Assembly (NCBI GenBank): GCA_902797555.1
Contig: CADBTM010000043.1
Location: 1 to 15,353, forward strand
Direction of reading: 5' to 3'
DNA from: Oscillospiraceae bacterium
GTDB lineage: Bacteria > Bacillota > Clostridia > Oscillospirales > Butyricicoccaceae
Length of the DNA: 15,353 nt
How positions within the stretch are numbered: the stretch's first letter is position 1; the number at the start of each line of letters is the position of its first letter. Position numbers and translations under genes: made by a program. The notes beneath the pieces were generated by a model. The model was given only the letters and a program-made list of their open reading frames with translations, was not told the DNA's origin and made no database searches. Below, piece after piece: positions 7,242 through 13,311 of this stretch.

Positions 7242-7320
7242 GCTCCGTTTACGGCGCTTCTGCGCCGCGCCGCGGGTGCGGCGAAAGCGAAGGAAGGCGC
7301 AGGCGTGCGCCGACCGGAGC
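7242..7320 (+). other. Compact cloverleaf-like structured element, possible RNA
   Basis: An outer stem GCTCCG (7242-7247)/CGGAGC (7315-7320) encloses three perfect 6-bp hairpins: CGGCGC-TTCT-GCGCCG (7252-7267), CGCCGC-GGGT-GCGGCG (7268-7283) and GGCGCA-GGCG-TGCGCC (7296-7311). The first two helices abut with no gap; a purine-rich linker (7284-7295) precedes the third. It is not a tRNA: there is no anticodon loop, T-loop or 3' CCA. It lies in the segment between the two direct repeats. Whether it acts as RNA, as a DNA palindrome cluster or as part of a mobile repeat is unknown. Confidence 0.55.
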
Positions 7321-7336
7321 TATGAAAATGCGGGGT

Positions 7337-7363
7337 CCCCGCAAAAACGAAGTTTTTGTGGGG
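7337..7363. repeat. Hairpin with A-run/GAA/T-run core
   Basis: CCCCGCAAAAAC (7337-7348) pairs with GTTTTTGTGGGG (7352-7363), with a GAA loop and one G-U pair. The same CCCCGC can instead pair with TGCGGGG just upstream (7329-7335), so the two foldings exclude each other. The stem resembles the palindrome at 10441-10481. It lies just before, and slightly overlaps, the right direct-repeat copy. Confidence 0.65.
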
Positions 7364-7403
7364 CGTTTGGGAAGAACATATTCATATGGTACGGCTGAAC
7401 GAG
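7362..7403 (+). repeat. 42-bp direct repeat, right copy (before second GNAT gene)
   Basis: Matches 7184-7225 at 41 of 42 bases. It is followed at once by GAGGAAATGTAG and the ATG of the next gene; read in the first GNAT frame it reaches a TAG at 7413-7415, directly abutting the next start at 7416. This looks like the ancestral gene junction. Confidence 0.9.
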
Positions 7404-7415
7404 GAGGAAATGTAG

Positions 7416-7964
7416 ATGTATTATTTGCCGAAAAAGCTTCGCCTGCGGGACGGCCGAATGGCGCTTTTGCGATCGCCCGAGCCTGCCCGGGACGCAGGAT
7501 CCATGGTGGAGGTGCTGAAGACCGTCTGCGGGGAGACCGACTTTCTCTCCATGGGGGCGGACGAGGTGGACGTCACCGTTCCGGAGGAGGAGCGTTGGAT
7601 GGCGGACATGAACAAGTCCCCGAAAAAGCTGATGATCCTCTGCGAGGTGGAGGGCGAGATCGCCGGGATGTGCCACCTGCACATCGGAGAAAAGCGGCGG
7701 GAAGCCCACCGGGGCGAGATCGGCATCAGCCTCCTGAAAAAATATTGGGAACAGGGCATCGGCACCGCCATGCTGGAGGAGCTGAGCGGCGTCGCCCGGC
7801 AAAAGGGGCTTGGGTATCTGGAGCTGATCGTGGCTGAGGGCAACGACCGAGCCATCGCCCTGTACGAAAAAAGCGGCTTTGCCCTGATGCACGTCACGCC
7901 CGACGCCCAGCGGTATCCCGACGGGACGGTGCGAGCCGACCTGTTCATGCGGAAAGTATTGTAA
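7416..7964 (+). CDS. GNAT acetyltransferase
   Basis: A 182-residue GNAT-fold N-acetyltransferase. The core carries IGISLLKKYWEQGIGTAM, where Q113-G114-I115-G116 forms the acetyl-CoA pyrophosphate loop, then LELIVAEGNDRAIALYEKSG, the usual motif B (asparagine plus ALYEKxGF). It differs in sequence from the first GNAT, so it is not a recent duplicate. GAGGAGGAA (7401-7409) lies 6 nt before the ATG. The serine hydrolase gene follows after 30 nt on the same strand, suggesting one operon. The substrate is unknown; beside anmK and an amidase-like hydrolase an amino sugar or peptide fragment is conceivable, but this is context only. Confidence 0.85.
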   Translation: MYYLPKKLRLRDGRMALLRSPEPARDAGSMVEVLKTVCGETDFLSMGADEVDVTVPEEERWMADMNKSPKKLMILCEVEGEIAGMCHLHIGEKRREAHRGEIGISLLKKYWEQGIGTAMLEELSGVARQKGLGYLELIVAEGNDRAIALYEKSGFALMHVTPDAQRYPDGTVRADLFMRKVL

Positions 7965-7994
7965 GATTTGCGACATAGAGAGAGGAACGAGAGT

Positions 7995-9152
7995 ATGGTG
8001 AATTTTGAGCATCTGGACAAGCACATCCAAGGCCTGATCGAGCAGGGCTGCTTCCCCTCCGCCACGCTGGCGGTTTTCCACCACAACAAGCTGATCAAGG
8101 AAACCGCCTACGGCACGCCCGACCCGGAGCATCCGTGGCCGACCCGGGTGGACACCCGGTACGACGTGGCCTCGCTGAGCAAGCTGTTTGCCGGGACGGC
8201 GTTTCTCAAGCTGTGCCTGCAGGGCATGTTCGATCTGGACGACCCTGTGAGCAAAAGCTTCCCCCTGTTCACCGGCGACCGGGAGATCCGCCTCAGCGCC
8301 AACGCACTGCTGCAGGATCAGCCCGACGAGGTCATCGGTCACGCAGACGCAGGCAAGGTGACGTGGCGGCACATTCTGGTGCACAATTCCGGCATCGGCT
8401 GGGCGCCGCTGCACCTGCGCTGCAAGGATCGGGAGGACGCCATCCGCTATATCTGCACCATGCCCTTTGCCTATCAGACGGGGGAGACCGTGCTGTACAC
8501 CGATCTGGGACTGATCCTGATGGGCGTTGCCATGGAGGAAAAGCTGGGCAAGCGTCTGGACGAAATCGTGGACGAGCTGGTGTGCCGTCCCCTCGGCCTG
8601 CACAACACCGGCTATCGCCGGGTGGAAAACGGCGCCGTGACCGAAAACACCGCCCCCACCGAGATCTGCCAGTACCGCCATATGCGCATGCACGGTCTGG
8701 TGCACGATGAAAACAGCTATTTCTTCGGCGGCCTTGCAGGACATGCCGGCGTGTTTTCCACCGCCCGGGACGTGGCCTCGCTGGGCCAGAGCTATCTGGA
8801 CGCGCTGGAGGGCAGAGAGGGCATCCTTCCCACCGACTTTGTCCGGGATATGATCCGCTTCCGCCAGATGAACCGGTGGGATCGCCGGGGCATCCTCTTC
8901 CAGCTGCGCATTCTGGACACCGACGCCCACTCCTTCCCCCTGTCCCGCACCACCTTCGGCCACACCGGCTTTACCGGCACCTGCATGTGGGTCGATCCCG
9001 AGCGGGAGCTGGCCTTTGCCCTGCTGACCAACGACGTTTATAACGGCAGAGAAAACCGCACGCTGGGTCGCCTGCGCAAGGGCATCGTGGAGGAGCTGGT
9101 TTCCGCCATCGACAAGGAGGATACCTGCAAAAAGGCGGAGGACGTGAAATGA
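7995..9152 (+). CDS. Beta-lactamase-fold serine hydrolase, possibly AmiE-like amidase
   Basis: A 385-residue penicillin-binding/class C beta-lactamase family hydrolase (COG1680 type). The three active-site motifs are in order: S60-L-S-K63 (nucleophile and general base), Y168-T-D170 in the YxN position, and H323-T-G325 in the KTG position. No signal peptide or membrane segment is seen, so it should be cytoplasmic and not a secreted beta-lactamase. The start at 7995 is preferred over an upstream TTG (7968) because GAGAGGAA (7980-7987) is 7 nt before it. It overlaps anmK by 4 nt (ATGA). In Bacillus subtilis a relative, AmiE, removes the peptide from MurNAc-peptides in a recycling cluster; the anmK partnership makes a similar role likely here, but other esterase or peptidase roles are possible. 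Confidence 0.8.
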   Translation: MVNFEHLDKHIQGLIEQGCFPSATLAVFHHNKLIKETAYGTPDPEHPWPTRVDTRYDVASLSKLFAGTAFLKLCLQGMFDLDDPVSKSFPLFTGDREIRLSANALLQDQPDEVIGHADAGKVTWRHILVHNSGIGWAPLHLRCKDREDAIRYICTMPFAYQTGETVLYTDLGLILMGVAMEEKLGKRLDEIVDELVCRPLGLHNTGYRRVENGAVTENTAPTEICQYRHMRMHGLVHDENSYFFGGLAGHAGVFSTARDVASLGQSYLDALEGREGILPTDFVRDMIRFRQMNRWDRRGILFQLRILDTDAHSFPLSRTTFGHTGFTGTCMWVDPERELAFALLTNDVYNGRENRTLGRLRKGIVEELVSAIDKEDTCKKAEDVK

Positions 9153-10285
9153 TCGGCGTCGGCCTGATGTGCGGCACCAGCGCGGACAGCATCGACGCCG
9201 CCTGCGTCCGCATCGAGGGCGCGCCGCCCCGGCTGCAGTGGGAGCTTTTGAGCTTTGCCGAGCTGGAGCTGGACGAGAGCCTGCGGCGTGAGATCTTTGC
9301 CGCCTTCCGTCCCGAGACCGGGACGGTGGATCGCCTGTGCCAGCTCAACTTCACCTTGGGCGAGGCCTTTGCCAAGGCGGCCCTCAAGGCGGTGGGCAAG
9401 GCCGGACTGCTGCCCGATCAGGTGGATTTCATCGGCTCCCACGGGCAGACCGTGTGGCACATCCCGCCGGACAGCGGCATGGGCGTGCCCTCCACCCTGC
9501 AGCTGGGCAATCCCGCCGTCATCGCCCAGCGGACGGGCATCACCGTGGTGTCCGATTTTCGCTCCCGGGATATGGCCGCGGGAGGACAGGGGGCGCCGCT
9601 GGTGCCCTTTGTGGACGTTCTGTTGCTCACCGATCCCCAAAAGAGCCGCGCTGTCCAGAATGTGGGCGGCATCGGCAACGTGACCTGGCTGCCCGCAGGA
9701 GGGGCAGGGGAGGCCTTTGGCTTTGACACGGGGCCGGGCAATATGCTGCTGGACCGCGCGGCCGAGGTGCTCACCGAGGGCAGACTGCGCTGCGATCTGG
9801 ACGGCAAGCTGGCGCTGGCGGGCACCGTCCGGCGGGATCTGGTGGACAAATGGATGGCTGAGGAGCCCTATTTTGCCCTCCGCCCGCCCAAATCCACCGG
9901 ACGCGAGCTCTTCGGCGTGCAGCGCTGCGGACAGTATCTCCGGGAGATGGAGGCTTTTTCCAAGGAGGACGTGCTGGCCACCCTCACCGCCTTTACCGCC
10001 CGCTCCATCGGGGAAAGCTATCGCGCGTATCTTCCCGCCCTGCCCGACGAGGTGCTTTTGTGCGGCGGCGGCGCCCGCAATCCCGCCCTGCGCAAGCTGC
10101 TGGCGGAGGAGCTTCCCGCCAGCCGGGTGGGCGTCACCGAGGACGCCGGTCTGCCCGGCGACAGCAAGGAGGCGGTGGCCTTTGCCGTGCTGGCCTACGA
10201 GACCATGCACGACCGTCCGGGCAACCTGCCCGCCGCCACCGGAGCCGCCATGCCCGTGGTGCTGGGCAGCATCACCAAAGCGTAA
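9149..10285 (+). CDS. anmK: Anhydro-N-acetylmuramic acid kinase
   Basis: AnmK hydrolyses the 1,6-anhydro ring of anhydro-MurNAc and phosphorylates it with ATP to MurNAc-6-phosphate, feeding cell-wall recycling in the cytoplasm. The 378-residue protein matches family length and motifs: GLMCGTSADSIDAA at the N-terminus (ATP phosphate loop), GSHGQTVWH, STLQLGNPAVIA, VSDFRSRDMAAGGQGAPLVP, the NVGGIGN segment, FDTGPGN with the expected catalytic D193, and LLCGGGARNP near the C-terminus. GGAGG (9137-9141) is 7 nt before the ATG, which overlaps the hydrolase stop. There is no terminator after it: the tRNA promoter begins 8 nt later, so operon transcripts may read into tRNA-Leu. No murQ (the next enzyme) is in the window. 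Confidence 0.93.
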   Translation: MIGVGLMCGTSADSIDAACVRIEGAPPRLQWELLSFAELELDESLRREIFAAFRPETGTVDRLCQLNFTLGEAFAKAALKAVGKAGLLPDQVDFIGSHGQTVWHIPPDSGMGVPSTLQLGNPAVIAQRTGITVVSDFRSRDMAAGGQGAPLVPFVDVLLLTDPQKSRAVQNVGGIGNVTWLPAGGAGEAFGFDTGPGNMLLDRAAEVLTEGRLRCDLDGKLALAGTVRRDLVDKWMAEEPYFALRPPKSTGRELFGVQRCGQYLREMEAFSKEDVLATLTAFTARSIGESYRAYLPALPDEVLLCGGGARNPALRKLLAEELPASRVGVTEDAGLPGDSKEAVAFAVLAYETMHDRPGNLPAATGAAMPVVLGSITKA

Positions 10286-10292
10286 AAACCCG

Positions 10293-10321
10293 TTGCAAAA
10301 CCCCATCGGATATGGTATGAT
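10293..10321 (+). promoter_or_regulatory. Promoter of tRNA-Leu
   Basis: TTGCAA (10293-10298), a 17-nt spacer and TATGAT (10316-10321) with a TGG extension. The start should be near 10328, about 167 nt before the mature tRNA, so the precursor would carry a long leader including the tandem repeats and the palindrome. Confidence 0.75.
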
Positions 10322-10363
10322 GTGCTTGTTTGAAATACAAAAGCACATCTGGTATGGCAATAT

Positions 10364-10437
10364 TGGCGGATAACCGCAAATACAACCGGTGTGGCGGTAA
10401 TGGCGGATAACCGCAGATACAACCGGTGTGGCGGTAA
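10364..10437 (+). repeat. Two 37-bp tandem repeats resembling the tRNA-Leu 5' end
   Basis: Units 10364-10400 and 10401-10437 differ at one base (A at 10379, G at 10416). A decayed third copy precedes them (10327-10363), best matched in its second half. Each unit, continuing into the next, contains CCGGTGTGGCGG followed by TAATGGCGGAT; the tRNA gene begins G-CCGGTGTGGCGG and then AATTGGCAGAC. The heads therefore match tRNA-Leu at 18 of about 23 positions. Each unit also holds the small inverted repeat GCGGATAACCGC. Confidence 0.85.
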
Positions 10438-10440
10438 TGG

Positions 10441-10481
10441 TATATATCCACGCAAAAGCGAAGCTTTTGCGTGGATATATA
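10441..10481. repeat. Perfect 19-bp palindrome before tRNA-Leu
   Basis: The left arm 10441-10459 and the right arm 10463-10481 are exact reverse complements, with a GAA loop. The outer part is TATATATCCACGC and the inner part AAAAGC-GAA-GCTTTT. No T-run follows on the plus strand (A-run instead), and none on the minus strand, so it is not a terminator. It may be a processing site or an inserted palindromic repeat; it resembles the hairpin at 7337-7363. Confidence 0.85.
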
Positions 10482-10494
10482 AAAAAGAATATCT

Positions 10495-10581
10495 GCCGGT
10501 GTGGCGGAATTGGCAGACGCCCGGGACTTAAAATCCCGTGCTGGCAACAGCGTACCGGTTCGATCCCGGTCACCGGCACCA
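10495..10581 (+). tRNA. tRNA-Leu, anticodon UAA
   Basis: An 87-nt class II tRNA including an encoded CCA. The acceptor stem pairs GCCGGTG (10495-10501) with CACCGGC (10571-10577), then discriminator A and CCA. The anticodon stem is CGGGA/TCCCG with loop CTTAAAA, giving anticodon TAA at 10529-10531. The long variable arm is GCTG-GCAA-CAGC (10540-10551), and the T-arm is ACCGG-TTCGATC-CCGGT (10554-10570). It decodes UUA. It is a single tRNA, ended by its own terminator. Confidence 0.97.
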
Positions 10582-10586
10582 AAAAC

Positions 10587-10618
10587 AAAACACCCTCCAA
10601 AAAAACGGAGGGTGTTTT
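10587..10618 (+). terminator. Intrinsic terminator of tRNA-Leu
   Basis: AAAACACCCTCC (10587-10598) pairs with GGAGGGTGTTTT (10607-10618) over an A-rich 8-nt loop. It begins 5 nt after the tRNA. Confidence 0.92.
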
Positions 10619-10675
10619 GTCATATTTCCCCTGCGTTTGGGTAGAGAATGGTTGAAGCGGAAAGGAGGAGACTCC

Positions 10676-11230
10676 ATGGAGGATCGGGACATCGTCGCCT
10701 TGTTTTGGCAGAGGTCGGAGCGCGCCATCCCGGAGACCGAGGCGCGGTATGGGCGGCTGCTGCTTGCTCTGTGCCGCAACCTGCTGGATGACGGGCGGGA
10801 CGCGGAGGAGTGCGTGAGCGATACGCTTCTGGCGCTGTGGAATGCCATTCCGCCCGCCCGGCCTGCACCGCTGAGCGCCTATGCCTGCAAGGTGGCGCGT
10901 CAGCTCGCTCTAAAACGTCGGCGGGACAGTCAGGCGCAAAAGCGGGACAGCCGCCTCACTCTGCCCTTGGACGAGCTGGCCGAGGCGATATCCGTCCCCT
11001 CCGCCGAGGAAAACTGGGATGCCGAACAGCTGGGGCGGGCGATCGACGCCTTTCTGGATCGGCAAAAGCAGACGGATCGCGTCCTCTGTGTCCGGCGCTA
11101 TTGGTTTGGCGACGAGGTGAAAACCGCGGCTGGACTGCTGGGACTCTCGGAAAACGCCGCTTCTGCCCGTCTGCGCAGGCTGCGCCTGCGTCTGCGGGAC
11201 GATCTCATCAAGGAGGGCTTTGACCTATGA
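10676..11230 (+). CDS. ECF-type RNA polymerase sigma factor (second)
   Basis: A 184-residue two-domain sigma factor. Region 2 is at about 22-80 (YGRLLLALCRNLLDDGRDAE, then ECVSDTLLALWNAIP) and region 4 at about 125-182, with a helix-turn-helix in TAAGLLGLSENAASARLRRL. The ATG at 10676 has AAAGGAGG 7 nt upstream; longer in-frame readings would run back through the terminator and tRNA and are rejected. The stop overlaps the next gene's start (ATGA), giving the same sigma/membrane-partner arrangement as at the left end, although the protein differs from the first sigma factor. A possible promoter (TTGTCA at 10617-10622, with only a poor -10 near 10642) is not good enough to call. Confidence 0.88.
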   Translation: MEDRDIVALFWQRSERAIPETEARYGRLLLALCRNLLDDGRDAEECVSDTLLALWNAIPPARPAPLSAYACKVARQLALKRRRDSQAQKRDSRLTLPLDELAEAISVPSAEENWDAEQLGRAIDAFLDRQKQTDRVLCVRRYWFGDEVKTAAGLLGLSENAASARLRRLRLRLRDDLIKEGFDL

Positions 11231-12204
11231 AACAGGAACTGTTGGAACAAGCCATGGGATATCTTTCGGACGACCACATTTCCGAGGCGGCTTCCTTCCG
11301 GAAGCCTGCCCGCGCCCGCTGGCTGCCCTATGCAGCGGCCGCCTGCCTCTGTCTGGCGGCGGTGCTGGCGGGGACGGCGCTGCATACGCAGGAGAAGGGG
11401 ACGAGCGTTTCCCGCTATGCTGACCCGAGTTCTTCCGCGGCGCAGGCCGTATCCCAGCCGGACAAGACCCCCACAGAAGGGGCGGAGGCCATGCCCACGG
11501 AGGAGGGGGGCGTTTATCTGCCGCCCGTCCGCTATTCCCTGAGCAAGCCAAAGGGCGGGATCGCCGCCGATATGATCGCCTTTTTCATCTGGCAGGGACG
11601 CACTTATGCCAATCACAGCGATCTGTGCCCCGCTTCGCTGGCGGGGGAAAAGATGGGTACCGCCACCGGCCTCATCAACGAATGGACGGAAAAAGACGGC
11701 TACGTGGATCTGGCGGGCAGCGTGGAGGGCGATTTTTACACGGTGGAGGGCTATGACCCGGCTTTCGTCTTGTGTATGCCCTTTGCAGACGAGCAGTACA
11801 TGCTGATGACCTGCGGCAGCGATATTACCCTGCGCACCGGCGCCGACCTGTACGACGCCCGCCTGCGTCTGCCCGACCGGGTGGAAAGCGCGCAGATGGA
11901 GACGCGGGAAAGCTGGAACTACAACAAAAACGAGCTGTGGGATGTGCCCGTGGACGAGAGCATGGACGCCTTTGTCCGGGCACTGTGCGAAAGCGAGGTG
12001 CGCCTCACTGACGAGCTGCTCTTTCCCGACGGGGAGTATTTCAGCATTTACGACAACCTGGAGCGGTATCACCTGTATCTCACACTGGAGGACGGCATGT
12101 CCGTCCATCTTCGTCTGCTGGACGGAGGCGTGGTGATCTTTCCCGGACTGAACGCGGTCTACGTCACCGTTCCGGAGGAGATCGTGGAAGCGATCACAAA
12201 ATGA
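11227..12204 (+). CDS. Membrane protein paired with sigma factor, putative anti-sigma factor
   Basis: A 325-residue protein with a short cytoplasmic N-terminus (about 1-31, with YLSDDHISEAAS, a motif often seen at the start of Clostridial sigma-partner proteins), one membrane helix at about 33-52 (LPYAAAACLCLAAVLAGTAL), a low-complexity Ser/Pro/Thr linker (about 60-95) and an outer domain of about 230 residues that I do not recognise. The outer part has several Trp/Tyr-rich strands and no catalytic motif. AAGGAGGG lies 9 nt before the ATG, which overlaps the sigma stop. Role inferred from gene order: it would hold the sigma factor at the membrane until an outside signal arrives. The domain is not DUF4367, so it should sense something different from the left-hand pair. 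Confidence 0.7.
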   Translation: MKQELLEQAMGYLSDDHISEAASFRKPARARWLPYAAAACLCLAAVLAGTALHTQEKGTSVSRYADPSSSAAQAVSQPDKTPTEGAEAMPTEEGGVYLPPVRYSLSKPKGGIAADMIAFFIWQGRTYANHSDLCPASLAGEKMGTATGLINEWTEKDGYVDLAGSVEGDFYTVEGYDPAFVLCMPFADEQYMLMTCGSDITLRTGADLYDARLRLPDRVESAQMETRESWNYNKNELWDVPVDESMDAFVRALCESEVRLTDELLFPDGEYFSIYDNLERYHLYLTLEDGMSVHLRLLDGGVVIFPGLNAVYVTVPEEIVEAITK

Positions 12205-12207
12205 AAA

Positions 12208-12237
12208 AAGGGGCTTTCCCAACCGGGAAAGCCCCTT
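12208..12237. terminator. Bidirectional terminator between convergent genes
   Basis: AAGGGGCTTTCCC (12208-12220) pairs with GGGAAAGCCCCTT (12225-12237) around AACC. On the plus strand it is followed by a T-rich tail and on the minus strand by six T, so it can serve both the sigma pair and the desulfhydrase gene. Confidence 0.9.
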
Positions 12238-12248
12238 GCTTTTCTCTG

Positions 12249-13277
12249 TCAATCCAAGATCGTGACGCCGTCGATCAGCTCTTTTTCAAACTCCACGCGG
12301 TGGTGCTTGGTGTAGATGCCGGGCAGACCGCCGGTGTGCAGGAAGATCACCTTTGCGCCCTTTTGGATCTTGCCCTCGCGCACCATGTCCAGAATGCCGG
12401 CAAAGGCCTTTCCGGTGTAGCAGGGATCGAGGATGATGCCCTCCTTGCGAGCCATATAGCAGACGGCGTCCCGCACTTCCTTGCAGGGGTTGTTGTAGGC
12501 GCCCCGGGTATAGTCCTTTTCAATGTGGAAGTCGGCACGGACGGCGTTGCAGGTGAGGCCGTATTTTTTCTTCACGCTGCCGAAATAGTCCACGATGCGT
12601 TTTTCCTTGGCATCCAGGAAGGGGGAGATGGCCACGCCCACCAGACCGAGGGGCGATTTTTCCTCCCGCAGTCCGCAGAACAGACCCATATAGGTGCCGA
12701 TGCTGCCCACAGCGGCGTAGAGGGTGGCGTCGGTGATGCCCATCTCCTTGGCCTGAGCGGTGATCTCCTGAGCGCACTCGTAATAGCCCAGAATGCCCAG
12801 ATCGTTGGAGCCTCCCACGGGGATGCTGTACACCTTTTCGCCCTGTGCCTCGTACCGCGCCTTGACAGAGGCGGCCACCTCGTCAAACTGGACGCTTTCG
12901 GGGCGTCCGTCGTCCTTTTTGAGGATGACCTCGGCGCCCATCAGACGGTCGAGCAGCAGGTTGGCAGACAGCTCTCCGGGATAGTCGTCCACGCAGACGA
13001 TGGCGCACTTCATTCCGAACTTTGCGGCGACGGCGGCGGTGAGACGGCCGTGGTTGGTCTGGGCTCCGCCCAGCGTCAGCAGCATGGTGGCGCCCTGATC
13101 CTGAGCGTCCTTGAGGAGATACTCCAGCTTGCGCAGCTTGTTGCCGCCCACGCCCAGGTTGGTCAGATCGTCCCGCTTGATGTACAGCTCGATGCCCAGC
13201 TCCCTGGACACCGTGGGCAGATACTCCAGCGGCGTCGGCAGGTGCAAAAAGGAAACCTTTTCATGTCCCAACAGCAT
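12249..13277 (-). CDS. dcyD: D-cysteine desulfhydrase-like PLP enzyme
   Basis: A 342-residue fold-type II PLP enzyme of the D-cysteine desulfhydrase/ACC deaminase family; D-cysteine desulfhydrase releases pyruvate, ammonia and sulfide. The PLP lysine is K47 in GGNKLRKLEYL, preceded by KRDDLT. Two diagnostic sites separate the enzymes: ACC deaminase has Glu after the active Tyr and Leu in HLGG. Here they are Thr288 (Y287-T288 in CYTGKA) and Thr315 (HTGG), which favours desulfhydrase over deaminase. T74 in GGAQTNH replaces the usual Ser of this loop, so another D-amino acid substrate is possible. The start is 13277: GGAGGG lies 7 nt upstream, and an in-frame ATG at 13340 falls in the promoter -35. 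It is a single gene with its own promoter and terminator. Confidence 0.8.
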   Translation of the reverse strand: MLLGHEKVSFLHLPTPLEYLPTVSRELGIELYIKRDDLTNLGVGGNKLRKLEYLLKDAQDQGATMLLTLGGAQTNHGRLTAAVAAKFGMKCAIVCVDDYPGELSANLLLDRLMGAEVILKKDDGRPESVQFDEVAASVKARYEAQGEKVYSIPVGGSNDLGILGYYECAQEITAQAKEMGITDATLYAAVGSIGTYMGLFCGLREEKSPLGLVGVAISPFLDAKEKRIVDYFGSVKKKYGLTCNAVRADFHIEKDYTRGAYNNPCKEVRDAVCYMARKEGIILDPCYTGKAFAGILDMVREGKIQKGAKVIFLHTGGLPGIYTKHHRVEFEKELIDGVTILD

Positions 13278-13311
13278 AGTTTTTCCCTCCGTATCGGATG
13301 TGATTGTATGT

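Noticed and set aside
10327..10437. CRISPR array
   Set aside because: The 37-bp units are directly adjacent with no spacers, there are only two good copies, and no cas gene is present. They resemble the tRNA instead.
10495..10620. Integration (att) site at the tRNA-Leu
   Set aside because: The tRNA 3' end is intact, no second copy of the 3' end or integrase is in the window, and the repeats match the 5' end, which is not the usual target.
10538..10675. 46-residue N-terminal extension of the second sigma factor
   Set aside because: It would be read through the tRNA 3' half and its terminator; the ATG at 10676 has an ideal ribosome binding site.
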